The translations under genes were made by a program, and so were the position numbers. Below the pieces are notes generated by a model that had not been told where the DNA came from, did not search any database, and worked only from the letters and a program-made list of their open reading frames with translations. A stretch of DNA of 45,862 nt from Acidimicrobiales bacterium. Lineage in GTDB: Bacteria; Actinomycetota; Acidimicrobiia; Acidimicrobiales; JAHEJN01. The stretch is taken from assembly GCA_024638845.1 (NCBI GenBank), contig JAHEJN010000020.1, positions 1-45,862 on the forward strand. The letters are read 5' to 3'. This document shows, piece after piece, positions 1 through 8,499 of this stretch (position 1 is the first letter of the stretch; each line of letters starts with the position of its first letter).

Positions 1-2
1 AG

Positions 3-152
3 ACCAAGCCGTTGGCGCCCGACTACACGCCGATGCCGTACTTCACCACTGGTGACAGCGACGACGATCGTGACATCGCCGACTGGCTGGCCAAAGAAGC
101 TGGCGTGACCGACGGCGGCGCTGCCGAAGTCGTCGAGCTCCCGAACCTCTAG
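3..152 (+). CDS. C-terminal fragment of an unidentified protein
   Basis: An open frame runs from the window edge to TAG at 150-152 and encodes about 49 residues. It is rich in acidic residues, with a GDSDDDRD stretch, and ends in VVELPNL. The start lies outside the window. No family could be recognised from this tail. Reading it as coding is supported by the clean frame: the other two forward frames each contain a stop in the same stretch. Confidence 0.5.
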   Translation, partial: TKPLAPDYTPMPYFTTGDSDDDRDIADWLAKEAGVTDGGAAEVVELPNL

Positions 153-163
153 ACACCACCCGG

Positions 164-353
164 TCAGCGAAGGCCGCGGAGCCTCAGTTTGTCGATCTTG
201 CCGGGGCCGGTCTTGGGCAGCTCGTCGAAGAACTCGATCTCGCGGGCAGCTTGTACTTCACCAACCGCTCGGCGAGGTAGGTGCGCAGTTCATCTTCGAG
301 ATCGACCACGTCGACCTCGGTGCGGGGTGGAGTGAGGATCGGGGTGCCTGGCC
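164..353 (-). pseudogene. Decayed 3' end of an AMP-binding acyl-CoA synthetase
   Basis: On the minus strand the translation reads DELRTYLAERLVKYKLPA and then, after a one-base shift near 239-246, REIEFFDELPKTGPGKIDK before TGA at 164-166. This is the C-terminal signature of the ANL superfamily (fatty-acyl-CoA synthetases), including the conserved G-K-I/L-x-K lysine. Both halves are recognisable but lie in different frames, so one base is missing. Upstream of about 353 no continuous homologous frame is visible and no N-terminal domain exists before the next gene, so this is a remnant of some 60 codons out of a usual 500 or more. A sequencing error could explain the frameshift but not the missing domain. 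Confidence 0.7.
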
Positions 354-483
354 GCACCTGTGACCGCGATGTGCGTGTCGTCGAGCCGCAGGCGTTCGGG
401 AAGAGGGCGCTCGGTTCGGCCGAGATCGTAGGGAAGCATCCCCTCGCCTGATGGTTCGGGTACAGCTCGACCACAGTCGGCGT

Positions 484-503
484 CGGACACGTGTCCGTAG
501 GGT
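484..503 (+). promoter_or_regulatory. Perfect 14-bp palindrome abutting a -10 box
   Basis: CGGACACGTGTCCG at 484-497 is a perfect palindrome and is followed at once by TAGGGT (498-503), a -10 hexamer of the type that recurs in this window. The palindrome occupies the -35/-10 spacer, where a repressor would block RNA polymerase or a MerR-type activator would bind. No good -35 is visible. It most likely controls the methyltransferase/VOC genes that begin at 558. The regulator is unknown. Confidence 0.5.
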
Positions 504-557
504 GATCGACACGGGCCATACGTCCGCCGGACCCGACGCCGCGCCGACCGCTCCCGT

Positions 558-1628
558 TTGGATGAGCTGTCGGCCCAACCCTACGATCAGCCGGGAATGG
601 TCCTTCCCTCGTTGGCAACGATGCTCGTCGGCAGCTACGCACCCCCATCGTGGTTGGTCGACACGTCGTTTCTTCGCGGATCGCTCCCGCAGCGGGTGCC
701 GACCAGCGACCTGTGGCGGGTCGAAGCAGAAGACTGGCGAGAAGCGGTCGACGACGCCACCATCGCCGTGGCCGTCGAACAGGTGTCGCTCGGGCTCGAC
801 GTGATCACCGACGGCGAGATCCGACGTCACAGCTACTCCGAACGATTCAGCAATGCTCTCGCCGGCATCGATCGCGAGCGTCCGGGCACTGCGGTGAGCC
901 GCACCGGAGCAGTGGTCGCAGTGCCCCGCGTGGCGGGTCCGATCGAACGCCTCGAACCGGTGGAGGTCGGCGTGGCCGAGCTCGTTCTCTCCCACGTGGC
1001 GGCGCCACTCAAGGTCACGCTCCCTGGGCCCTTCACCATGGCCCAGCTGTGCGACGACGAGTACTACCGCGATGAAGCCGAGCTGGCCATGGCCTTGGCC
1101 CGAGCGGTGAATGCCGAGATGGGCGACCTCTTCGCCGCGGGCGTGACCATGGTGCAGATCGACGAGCCCTACCTGCAGGCTCGCCCCGACCGGGCCCGCG
1201 ACTACGCGCTCGAGGCGGTCTCGCTGGCGCTGGAGGGCGCCACCGGGCGTACGGTCCTCCACTCGTGCTTCGGCTATGGCCAGTACGTGAAGGACAAGCC
1301 GTCGGGGTACCCGTTCTTCGCGGAGCTCGCCGACTGCGCCGCCGACGACATCTCGATCGAGGCGGCGCAATCGAACCTCGACCTAGCGTGCCTGGCCGAG
1401 CTGCCCGACAAGGGCGTCCAGCTCGGAGTGCTCGACTGCGGAAGTCACGACATCGAGTCACCTGACGCAATCGCGCACCGAGTCGCCGAGGCCCTCGAGT
1501 ACGTACCCGTGACGCGTCTCGCTCTCAGCCCCGACTGTGGCATGAAGTATCTGCCCCGCCAGGTCGCCATGGCCAAGCTCCGAGCCATGGTCGGAGCGGC
1601 CGAACGGATGAGAGACGCCCAGGCGTGA
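558..1628 (+). CDS. MetE-like (cobalamin-independent methionine synthase C-terminal domain) methyltransferase
   Basis: This 356-residue protein corresponds to the catalytic barrel of MetE alone; full MetE is about twice as long. The N-terminal MLVGSY motif, the ITDGEIRR segment and QIDEPYLQ are typical of the family. Likely zinc ligands are His235 and Cys237 (LHSCFGYG) and Cys327 ([11 protein letters not shown]), so thiol activation by zinc seems intact. Known short homologues use varied methyl donors; here donor and acceptor are unknown. The ATG at 597 (Met14) is an alternative start because similarity begins near [12 protein letters not shown]. It is the first gene of a unit with the two VOC genes, and its stop overlaps the GTG of the next gene. 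Confidence 0.85.
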   Translation: MDELSAQPYDQPGMVLPSLATMLVGSYAPPSWLVDTSFLRGSLPQRVPTSDLWRVEAEDWREAVDDATIAVAVEQVSLGLDVITDGEIRRHSYSERFSNALAGIDRERPGTAVSRTGAVVAVPRVAGPIERLEPVEVGVAELVLSHVAAPLKVTLPGPFTMAQLCDDEYYRDEAELAMALARAVNAEMGDLFAAGVTMVQIDEPYLQARPDRARDYALEAVSLALEGATGRTVLHSCFGYGQYVKDKPSGYPFFAELADCAADDISIEAAQSNLDLACLAELPDKGVQLGVLDCGSHDIESPDAIAHRVAEALEYVPVTRLALSPDCGMKYLPRQVAMAKLRAMVGAAERMRDAQA

Positions 1629-2101
1629 CCGATCGACCGTTTCGAATCCTCGGGGTGCAGCAGCTCGCCGTCGGGGGCTCGAGCAAACGAGCGCTGCGCT
1701 CACTCTGGGTCGACCTGCTCGGCCTCGAGCCGACGGGGACGTTTCGCAGCGAACGTGAGAACGTCGACGAGGACATCCTCACGATCGGTTCCGGCCCCCT
1801 CGCGGTCGAGGTCGACATCATGGAGCCGATCGATGTCGACCGGTCACCACGGGTCGACACGCCACCGCTGAACCACGTCGGCCTCTGGGTCGATGACCTG
1901 CCTGCCGCAGTCGAGTGGTTGGAGGCCAGGGGCGTCCGGTTCACTCCTGGAGGAATTCGACCGGGTGGGTCCGGACACGACATCTGTTTCATCCATCCGA
2001 AGGGCGACGACGACTCGCCCTTCGGTGGCGAAGGCGTCCTGATCGAGCTGGTTCAGGCTCCGGCCCAGGTCGTGGCGGCCTTGAGCGATCCGAGCCCTTG
2101 A
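1625..2101 (+). CDS. VOC-fold (glyoxalase/epimerase-like) metalloprotein
   Basis: The GTG start overlaps the TGA of the methyltransferase gene (GTGA), implying translational coupling. The 158 residues form two beta-alpha-beta-beta-beta repeats. Candidate metal ligands are visible at VEVD in the first half, [10 protein letters not shown] at the start of the second and VLIELVQAP at the end. The first ligand position, usually His, appears to be Gln in GVQQLAV, as in some methylmalonyl-CoA epimerases. Methylmalonyl-CoA epimerase and lactoylglutathione lyase are both possible labels; the context does not choose between them. Confidence 0.8.
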   Translation: MTDRPFRILGVQQLAVGGSSKRALRSLWVDLLGLEPTGTFRSERENVDEDILTIGSGPLAVEVDIMEPIDVDRSPRVDTPPLNHVGLWVDDLPAAVEWLEARGVRFTPGGIRPGGSGHDICFIHPKGDDDSPFGGEGVLIELVQAPAQVVAALSDPSP

Positions 2102-2179
2102 GCTACGGTCGCGAAAGCTCTCGTCCGCACAGCGGCCAGCTGTCCGATACTGTCGAGTCCGTCAAAGGAGTAGAAGATC

Positions 2180-2713
2180 ATGAGTGAAGCCCTCGCACCG
2201 CAAAGACTCCACCACACGGCGTATGTCACGAAGGACCAAGCGGCCACCCGCGCCTTCTACGAGGACCTGATCGGCCTTCCGCTCGTCGCCACGTGGTCAG
2301 AGCAGGATGAGCTGTTCGGGGCACTGCGCGTGTACTGCCACACCTTCTTCGGGCTTCCCGACGGCAGTGCCCTCGCCTTCTTCCAGTTCGCCGACGCGGA
2401 GGACCAGGCACTGTTCGACCCCGACCTCACCCCCTCGCCGTTTCGGCACATCGCGCTGAAGGTCGACGACGAGTCGCAGCGAGCCATCGAGAAGCGACTG
2501 AATGAAGCCGACTGGAAGCCCGAGGGAACCTACGTACTCGAGCACGGATACTGTCGATCGCTGTACACCGAGGATCCCAACGGCATGCTCCTCGAGTTCA
2601 CCACCGATCGCGCCGACGCCAACGACATCAGCGCCGAGCGCCGGGCCGATGCCCACGCCACGCTCGAGCGTTGGCTGGCCGGCGACCACACCAGCAACAA
2701 CGTCTACCGCTGA
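2180..2713 (+). CDS. VOC family (extradiol dioxygenase/glyoxalase-like) protein
   Basis: A 177-residue protein with a clear VOC fold: RLHHTAYVTKDQAATRAFYEDLIGLP at the N-terminus gives the first His, FRHIALKVDD the second and GMLLEFTTD the terminal Glu. This resembles the metal site of glyoxalases and one-domain dioxygenase relatives. The C-terminal 30 residues form an extra helical tail (AHATLERWLAGD). The ATG start is preceded by a good ribosome-binding site, AAAGGAG at about 2164-2170, and by GATACT at 2146-2151 as a possible -10. It may therefore have its own promoter as well as belonging to the upstream unit. Substrate unknown. Confidence 0.82.
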   Translation: MSEALAPQRLHHTAYVTKDQAATRAFYEDLIGLPLVATWSEQDELFGALRVYCHTFFGLPDGSALAFFQFADAEDQALFDPDLTPSPFRHIALKVDDESQRAIEKRLNEADWKPEGTYVLEHGYCRSLYTEDPNGMLLEFTTDRADANDISAERRADAHATLERWLAGDHTSNNVYR

Positions 2714-2930
2714 CTTGACGACGCGCTCAGCGCTACACGGCGGCGGGCTCCACGGCGACGTCGAGCTCGGCGCGGCTGGGAACCACGCAAGGGATCACCC
2801 CGGACTACGACGGCGTGGCCCGCATCGTGTCGATGACGTCGGCCGGCCAATCTCGCCGGTTCGGCCACGTCCGAGATGGTGAGCGCCATCACTACTCCCT
2901 CTGGCTCCATCGCCCTCGACAAAGGATCAC

Positions 2931-4115
2931 ATGCAACACGAATCAGACACCAACTCGACCGGCGGGCCCCTCGACGGCATCATGGTCGCCGACCTGTCCC
3001 GAGTGCTGGCGGGACCGTACTGTTCCATGTTGTTGGCCGACATGGGAGCCACGGTCATCAAGGTCGAGAGCCCTGCCGGCGACGACACCCGCACCTGGTC
3101 GCCGCCCGAGAAGGACGGCGTTGCCACCTACTATGCGTCGATCAACCGCAACAAGAAGTCGATCGTGCTCGACTTTCGCGATCCCGACGACCTCGCGGTC
3201 GTCAAGGAGCTGGTTCGGCGCTCCGATATCACGCTCCAGAACTTCAAGGTGGGCGCGCTCGAGAAGTTCGGTCTCGAGTACGACTCGGTGTCGGCGGACA
3301 ACCCCGGGTTGATCTACCTGTCGATCAGCGGCTTCGGCTCGAAGGGTGGGGCGTGGCTTCCCGGGTACGACCTCCTGGTGCAGGCCGTGTCCGGGTTGAT
3401 GAGCCTGACCGGCGATCCCGACGGTGAACCCTTCCGAGCGGGCATCTCGGTGTTCGATGTGATGGCCGGTCTGCATGGACTCATCGGCGTGCTCGCCGCC
3501 CTCCGCCATCGCGATCGCACCGGCGAGGGTCAACACGTCGAGGTCAACCTGTTGTCGTCGGCCATGTCGGGGCTGGTGAACCAGACCGGTGCCTACACCA
3601 TCGCCGACGTCGTGCCCTTCCGTATGGGCAATGCCCATCCGAGCGTGTACCCGTACCAGAATCTCCCGGTCGCCGATCGCGACATGATCATCGCTGCGGC
3701 CAACGATCGTCAGTTCCGGTCGTTGTGCGAGGTGATCGGTATCCCCGAGGTCGCCGACGACCAGCGTTTCGAAGTGAACGCCGATCGCACGGCGAACCGC
3801 GACGAACTGCATCCGCTCCTGGTCGAGGCGCTGTCCACGAAGACCGCCGACGAGCTCTTCGTCGAGCTCAACGAGCGCGGCGTGCCCGCCGGTCCGATCA
3901 ACACCATCGGCCAGGGCGTCGAGTTGGCCGAGTCGCTCGGTCTCGAACCGCGGGTCACCGTCGGCGAGGCCGGTCGTGCGGTCGACACCGTTCGGAATCC
4001 CGTCACGTTCCATCGGTCGAGGCTGCGCTACGACCTGCCGCCACCCGAGCTCGGGGAGCACTCCGACGAGATTCGTCAGTGGCTCGCCTCGACGCCTGAT
4101 CAGGAGACGCCATGA
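2931..4115 (+). CDS. CaiB/BaiF family CoA-transferase (class III)
   Basis: A 394-residue protein matching the usual length of class III CoA-transferases, which move CoA between carboxylic acids through an aspartyl-CoA thioester. The N-terminal VADLSRVLAGPYCSMLLADMGA and VIKVESP motifs are diagnostic, and the likely catalytic Asp147 is in PGYDLLVQAVSGLM. AAAGGA lies four bases before the ATG. The stop overlaps the ATG of the citryl-CoA lyase-like gene, so the two are probably co-translated. The pair suggests activation of a dicarboxylate or hydroxy-tricarboxylate as a CoA ester followed by C-C cleavage. The actual substrate cannot be read from sequence. Confidence 0.92.
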   Translation: MQHESDTNSTGGPLDGIMVADLSRVLAGPYCSMLLADMGATVIKVESPAGDDTRTWSPPEKDGVATYYASINRNKKSIVLDFRDPDDLAVVKELVRRSDITLQNFKVGALEKFGLEYDSVSADNPGLIYLSISGFGSKGGAWLPGYDLLVQAVSGLMSLTGDPDGEPFRAGISVFDVMAGLHGLIGVLAALRHRDRTGEGQHVEVNLLSSAMSGLVNQTGAYTIADVVPFRMGNAHPSVYPYQNLPVADRDMIIAAANDRQFRSLCEVIGIPEVADDQRFEVNADRTANRDELHPLLVEALSTKTADELFVELNERGVPAGPINTIGQGVELAESLGLEPRVTVGEAGRAVDTVRNPVTFHRSRLRYDLPPPELGEHSDEIRQWLASTPDQETP

Positions 4116-4915
4116 GCACCGAGTCCCCGTTCTCGTTCCCCACCGAGATCGGCGCATCCGACGCCGATACCATCACCCTGCTCGGCCACGACCTGGCCAA
4201 CGACCTGCTCGGCAAGATCAGCTTCGGCGAGCTCGCCTTCTGGCTGGTGACCAAGAAGCGGCCCACCCCCGAACAGCTCACGATGTTCGAGGCGGTGCTG
4301 GTCGCGCTGGCCGACCACGGGTTCACACCCACTGCGATCGCGGCCCGCGTCACCTACATCAGTGCACCCGACTCGCTCCAGGGGGCCTTGGCTGCGGGTC
4401 TGCTCGGTGGTGGGTCGCGGTTCCTCGGCGTGACCGAGGACGCGGCGCAGTTCCTGGCGGCCGAGCTCGCCGAGGCCGACGTGCTCCCCAGCGACGATGC
4501 CGGCTGGGATGCCCTCGCCCGCACGATCGTGGCCGAAACCAAGGCCGCGGGCCGCTTCGTGCCCGGCCTCGGTCACCCGGTGCACAAGGTGCAGGATCCC
4601 CGTACACCGGTGCTGTTCCGCTTGGCGAAGGAGAACGGACTGTTCGGCAGCCACCTCCAACTGTTCGCCGCGATCGGCCGCGTGAGCGAGGACGTGCTCG
4701 GCCGACGACTGCCGCTCAACGGTGCCGGTACCTGCGGTGCCGTGCTCGCCGATCTCGACCTGCCCCTCGAGGTCATGCGGGGCTTTGCCCTCCTCGCCCG
4801 ATGTGCCGGGCTGCTCGGTCACCTCGCCGAGGAGCAACATCCCGAGACCCAGGCCGGCATGGACATCTACCTCGCCGTCGACCGCAACACCGACTACCGG
4901 TCGCCTGCACCGTGA
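4112..4915 (+). CDS. Citryl-CoA lyase/citrate synthase-like protein
   Basis: This 267-residue protein has the citrate synthase-like fold in the short form typical of citryl-CoA lyases, equivalent to the C-terminal domain of ATP-citrate lyase. GLGHPVHK provides the first catalytic His region, and NGAGTCGAVLADL matches the lyase type rather than classical citrate synthases. The usual citrate synthase N-terminal domain is absent. The ATG overlaps the stop of the CoA-transferase gene (ATGA). Together they could form an acid-CoA from a donor thioester and split it into acetyl-CoA (or propionyl-CoA) and a 2-oxoacid. The direction and the substrate are inference. Confidence 0.85.
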   Translation: MSTESPFSFPTEIGASDADTITLLGHDLANDLLGKISFGELAFWLVTKKRPTPEQLTMFEAVLVALADHGFTPTAIAARVTYISAPDSLQGALAAGLLGGGSRFLGVTEDAAQFLAAELAEADVLPSDDAGWDALARTIVAETKAAGRFVPGLGHPVHKVQDPRTPVLFRLAKENGLFGSHLQLFAAIGRVSEDVLGRRLPLNGAGTCGAVLADLDLPLEVMRGFALLARCAGLLGHLAEEQHPETQAGMDIYLAVDRNTDYRSPAP

Positions 4916-4941
4916 GGCTTTCGCCGATGTCCGTTCTGTGG

Positions 4942-4962
4942 TAACATGTCCGCTGTCCGGAC
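4942..4962 (+). promoter_or_regulatory. -10 box with adjacent inverted repeat
   Basis: TAACAT (4942-4947) is a plausible -10 and is followed directly by GTCCG-CTGTC-CGGAC (4948-4962), an inverted repeat with five-base arms and a five-base spacer around the expected transcription start. This placement suits a repressor operator for the membrane protein gene. No good -35 is visible. Confidence 0.35.
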
Positions 4963-4989
4963 GAAAGATCCGGTCAGATGGGGGAAAAC

Positions 4990-5580
4990 ATGTCAACGAC
5001 GCATTCGGGCGCGCGCTCGGTCGAGTTCCGGCCCGGCGACGCCTCACCGCGATGGCACCGATGGGTGGCCGATCATCCGATAGGAGGGCTTCTGCTCATC
5101 GGGGTGATCGCAACTCAGATCGGAACCTACTGCGGCTACGTGTTCCCGGCCATCGGGTTGCCGGTGCTGCCATGGCCTTTGTACAACGGGATTCTGGGTT
5201 CGACGATCGTCGACGGCTTCAACGCCACCATCGTCGACGAGACGTTCGCGGTTTCCGGCGAGTCGTTCTGGCTCGGTAACGGACTGCACTACATCAACGG
5301 CATCGTCTTCACGCTCCTGTTCGGTGTGGTCTTCCGCCCGGCGCTGAGGTTTGCCTACAACCGGGTCGGCCACCTGCTGGCCGGGCTCACGTACGGGTTC
5401 ATCCTCAGCGTGATCAGCATCGGTCTCCTGGTGCCGTACGCGTACGTGGCCAACCAGGGATTCGGGTTCTTCCTGTTCGACGGTCCCGACGGGTGGAAGC
5501 TGCCGTTCGCGGTGGTCCTGTGGCACCTGATCTACGGCTACTTCATCGGGTTGCTCTGGCAGCCGGCTGACAACGACTGA
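4990..5580 (+). CDS. Hypothetical four-helix membrane protein
   Basis: A 196-residue protein with about four predicted membrane segments: near residues 32-52 (LLLIGVIATQIGTYCGYVF), 98-118, 128-150 and 168-190. It is rich in aromatic residues and glycine and has a polar N-terminus of about 30 residues. The start at 4990 is chosen over an in-frame ATG at 4978 because GGGGGAAAAC lies just before 4990, whereas 4978 has no ribosome-binding site. No family was recognised. It is convergent with cysS, separated by a strong hairpin at 5600-5629. Confidence 0.75.
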   Translation: MSTTHSGARSVEFRPGDASPRWHRWVADHPIGGLLLIGVIATQIGTYCGYVFPAIGLPVLPWPLYNGILGSTIVDGFNATIVDETFAVSGESFWLGNGLHYINGIVFTLLFGVVFRPALRFAYNRVGHLLAGLTYGFILSVISIGLLVPYAYVANQGFGFFLFDGPDGWKLPFAVVLWHLIYGYFIGLLWQPADND

Positions 5581-5599
5581 CCGGTTGGCACTTCGATTC

Positions 5600-5629
5600 G
5601 TGGTCCGTCGGCTCCGGCCGGCGGACCAC
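5600..5629. terminator. Bidirectional terminator-like hairpin
   Basis: GTGGTCCG (5600-5607) pairs with CGGACCAC (5622-5629), and CGGC/GCCG continues the stem inside a T-G wobble, giving about 13 base pairs closed by the tetraloop TCCG (5613-5616). It lies between the convergent membrane protein gene and cysS. No U-tract follows on either strand, so it is a GC-rich hairpin without the classical tail. Confidence 0.6.
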
Positions 5630-5643
5630 GGTCGCGTACGGCG

Positions 5644-7023
5644 TCAGGCGCGGTGCCAGGTGGTGCCGTCGGCGGTGTCCTCGAGGATGATGCCCCGCTC
5701 CGCCAGCTCGTCGCGGATGCGGTCGGCCTCGGCGAAGTCGCGAGCGGCGCGGGCCTGGTTGCGCAGGCCGATCGAGGCGGCGATGCCGTCGGCTTCTCCG
5801 GCTGAGGCCGTGCTGGCTCCGGCGGCGAGGCCGAGCACGTCGGCGAGCTGAAGGGCGGTGTGGCCGGCGGAACCTGCGGTGATGTCGTCGTCGACATCGA
5901 GGGCCTGGTTGGCGCGACGGACCAGACCGAAGACCACCTCGACGGCCGCCGGCGTGGAGAAGTCGTCGTCCATGGCCGCGTCGAACCGGGCGACGGCATC
6001 GGCATCGAGCGGCGCGGCGGCGACATCGAGCCCGGCTGCTGCGAGGCGTCGGTGCATGCTGTCGAGTCGTTTCAGCCCCTCGGCCGCAGCAACGAGCGCG
6101 TCGTGGCCGATCTCCATCGTGCGTCGGTAGTGCGTCTGGAGCATCAGCAGGCGCACCGCTCGCGGCGCGTGATGGTCGAGCAGCTCGGCGAGGGTGGTGA
6201 AGTTGCCGAGACTCTTCGACATCTTCTCGCCGTCGACGTTGACCATCCCGTTGTGCAGCCAGTACCGCGCGAAGCGGTGGCCGCTCGCGTCGGCCTGGGC
6301 GAGCTCGTTCTCGTGGTGGGGGAAGACCAGATCGTCGCCGCCACCGTGGATGTCGAAGCCGTCGCCGAGGATCGACAACGACATGGCAACGCATTCGGTG
6401 TGCCAGCCCGGCCGGCCGTTACCCCACGGTGTGGGCCACGACGGTTCGCCGGGCTTGGCCGACTTCCACAGGGCGAAGTCGAGGGGTGACCGCTTGCCCT
6501 CCTCGATCTCGACCCGCTGGCCGGCGCCTTCGGCGAGCTCGTCGCGACTGCGACCGACGAGCTGTCCGTACTCGTCGGCGGCCGACGTGTCGAAGTAGAC
6601 GCCCTTGCCCTCGATGACGTAGGCCGCGTCGTGCTGGAACAGCTCGGTGATCGTGGCGATCATGCCCTCGACGAACTCGGTGGCGCGGGGGCTGAGATCG
6701 GGGCGGGCGATGCCGAGGCGATCCATCTCGCGGTAGTAGACGTCGGTGAACTCGGCGGCGACGTCGGGCTCGGTGCGCCCCTCTTCGGCCGCCCGCCCGA
6801 TGATCTTGTCGTCGATGTCGGTGATGTTGGCCACGTAGGTGACCTCGAAACCGGCGTGAGCCAGATAGCGGCGCATGACGTCGAACACCACCTCGCGGCG
6901 AGCGTGGCCGACGTGCGGGGTGTCGTACACCGTGGGACCGCACACGTACATCGACACCCGGCCCGGTTCGCGGGGCTCGAAGGGCACCTTGCGGCGCTGG
7001 AGGTTGTCGTGGACGTGCAGCAC
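5644..7023 (-). CDS. cysS: Cysteinyl-tRNA synthetase
   Basis: This class I aminoacyl-tRNA synthetase charges tRNA-Cys. At 459 residues it has normal length. The HIGH-type motif is in [18 protein letters not shown] is the second ATP-binding motif, and the zinc site is built from Cys28 (VCGPTVYD), the GWHTECVAM Cys and FPHHENE. It is not the close paralogue MshC of mycothiol synthesis, which lacks the long anticodon-binding C-terminal region present here. The GTG start at 7023 lies six bases after a TAGCCT -10 box, implying a leaderless message. Confidence 0.97.
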   Translation of the reverse strand: MLHVHDNLQRRKVPFEPREPGRVSMYVCGPTVYDTPHVGHARREVVFDVMRRYLAHAGFEVTYVANITDIDDKIIGRAAEEGRTEPDVAAEFTDVYYREMDRLGIARPDLSPRATEFVEGMIATITELFQHDAAYVIEGKGVYFDTSAADEYGQLVGRSRDELAEGAGQRVEIEEGKRSPLDFALWKSAKPGEPSWPTPWGNGRPGWHTECVAMSLSILGDGFDIHGGGDDLVFPHHENELAQADASGHRFARYWLHNGMVNVDGEKMSKSLGNFTTLAELLDHHAPRAVRLLMLQTHYRRTMEIGHDALVAAAEGLKRLDSMHRRLAAAGLDVAAAPLDADAVARFDAAMDDDFSTPAAVEVVFGLVRRANQALDVDDDITAGSAGHTALQLADVLGLAAGASTASAGEADGIAASIGLRNQARAARDFAEADRIRDELAERGIILEDTADGTTWHRA

Positions 7024-7029
7024 GCAGAC

Positions 7030-7035
7030 AGGCTA
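7030..7035 (-). promoter_or_regulatory. Leaderless -10 box for cysS
   Basis: TAGCCT on the minus strand is separated by six bases (GTCTGC) from the GTG of cysS. A -10 at this distance places the transcription start at the start codon. No convincing -35 is visible. Confidence 0.5.
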
Positions 7036-7048
7036 CTGACGGGTGGCG

Positions 7049-8485
7049 TCAGTCGGCCTGGGATATGGCGGGCGCTCCCGCCCTCGCCTGACGGGGCAGC
7101 CCCGGCAGGTCGGGCGGATACGGCACCATCTGGGCATCGAGGGCCTCGACCGCGGCGCGAAGGTCGGTGACCAGATCGGGGTGATGCGGGCTCAGGTCAG
7201 CTGCTTCGCGGCCGTCGACGGTCACGTCGTACAGCAGGTCGTACTCGCCGTGGTGCAGCGGCCAGTTGCCGAGCACCGGGCGGGGTCGCCGGTCGCGCAC
7301 GTACTTGAACCGGCCACGTCGCAGCGAGCTCTGGCTGGTGATCCGCCAGTACAGGTCGTGCTCGGGGTACGTGTCGTTCTCGACCAGCCACGGAAGGAGG
7401 CTGGGCCCGTCGAGGGGATGGGTCGCCGCGGGACCCGTGCCGGCGGCATCGAGGAGCGTAGCGGTCCAGTCCATCGTGATGTTCGGCTCGGTGCTGACCT
7501 GGTTTCGGTCGATCGCAGCCGGCCAGCGGAGGATGAACGGCACCCGGATACCGCCTTCGGTGAGGTCGCCCTTCTCGCCGACGAAGGGCCAGTTGCGCGA
7601 CCACCGTTCGCCGCCGTTGTCGGAGCAGAAGCACACGATGGTGTCGTCGGTCTTGCCGGCCGCGTCGAGGGCGTCGAGCACCCGACCGATGCCGGTGTCC
7701 ATCGATTCGACCAACTCGCCGTACTTGGCGAGCGACCCGTCGTGCATGTCGAACAGCGGGTAGGCGTCCGGTTCGTCCTGAGCCTCGAAGTCAGCCTTGA
7801 TGCGGGCTCCGGCCTCGGCGTCGCCGGGCCCTTCCCACGGCCAGTGGGGGGCGGTGTAGTTGAGCTGGAGATAGAAGGGCTCGTCGCGCGCCGCGGCGAC
7901 GAACTCGGCGGCGCGGTCGGAGATCAGCCAGGTGAAGTAGCCGACCTCTTCCACCGGGGTGTCGTTCTCCCACAGGTCAGCCTTGCCGAGCGTGCCGATG
8001 TGCTCGAAGTAGTCGATGGCACCATCGAGGCATCCGAAGAACCGCTGGTAGCCGGCCTTCATGGGGCTGTACCAGGGGAGCCACCCGCAGTGCCATTTGC
8101 CGAACATCGCGGTGACGTAGCCGCCGTCGACGAGCAGCGACGCCAGCGTGGGGTGATCGTGGGGGATGCCCATTCCGTCGACACGGGTGCGCAGCGGCTC
8201 CTCGACGCCCGCGGGGATACGCCCGGGATAGCGGCCGGTGTACAGGCTGATGCGGGTGGCTGAGCACCAGGAAGAGCCGGCGTAGGCGTGGGTGAAGCGC
8301 ACCCCTCCGGCGGCGAGACGGTCGAGGTTCGGTGTCGCGATCTCGGTGGAGCCGAAGCACCCGAGATCGGCCCACCCGAGGTCGTCGGCCAGAATGAACA
8401 CGATGTTCGGTCGCACGGCGGGGCGGCCCGAACCGTTGCTCGCGAAGAGCCGTTCATCACCGACCGGGCCCTGTGCGTAGGTCAA
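7049..8485 (-). CDS. Sulfatase (arylsulfatase family)
   Basis: A 478-residue type I sulfatase, which hydrolyses sulfate esters with a formylglycine made from Cys or Ser. PNIVFILADDLGWADLGCFG provides the metal-binding Asp pair, FGKWHCG and CSDNGGE are further conserved motifs, and the activation site is Cys74 in WCSATR, where Ala replaces the usual Pro of C-x-P-x-R. The start is taken as TTG at 8485 because AGGAG stands a few bases upstream and similarity begins soon after; longer in-frame extensions have no homology. No signal peptide is seen, so it is probably cytoplasmic. It follows the copper monooxygenase gene by 14 bases and is probably co-transcribed with it. Confidence 0.9.
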   Translation of the reverse strand: MTYAQGPVGDERLFASNGSGRPAVRPNIVFILADDLGWADLGCFGSTEIATPNLDRLAAGGVRFTHAYAGSSWCSATRISLYTGRYPGRIPAGVEEPLRTRVDGMGIPHDHPTLASLLVDGGYVTAMFGKWHCGWLPWYSPMKAGYQRFFGCLDGAIDYFEHIGTLGKADLWENDTPVEEVGYFTWLISDRAAEFVAAARDEPFYLQLNYTAPHWPWEGPGDAEAGARIKADFEAQDEPDAYPLFDMHDGSLAKYGELVESMDTGIGRVLDALDAAGKTDDTIVCFCSDNGGERWSRNWPFVGEKGDLTEGGIRVPFILRWPAAIDRNQVSTEPNITMDWTATLLDAAGTGPAATHPLDGPSLLPWLVENDTYPEHDLYWRITSQSSLRRGRFKYVRDRRPRPVLGNWPLHHGEYDLLYDVTVDGREAADLSPHHPDLVTDLRAAVEALDAQMVPYPPDLPGLPRQARAGAPAISQAD

Positions 8486-8497
8486 CGGTGCTCCTGG
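8486..8497 (-). promoter_or_regulatory. Ribosome-binding site fixing a TTG start
   Basis: On the minus strand CCAGGAGCACCG immediately precedes TTG at 8485. AGGAG at a normal distance supports this rare start codon for the sulfatase over any upstream codon. Confidence 0.5.
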
Positions 8498-8499
8498 CC

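Noticed and set aside
258-1370. 370-codon minus-strand frame opposite the MetE-like gene
   Set aside because: A shadow of the plus-strand gene; its His/Arg-rich composition matches complementary codons of a real GC-rich gene.
2714-2930. Possible gene remnant before the CaiB gene
   Set aside because: Short minus-strand fragments resembling a coding end were noticed (for example DWPADVIDTMRATPS) but no family was recognised, and nothing else was seen there apart from the AAAGGA ribosome-binding site.
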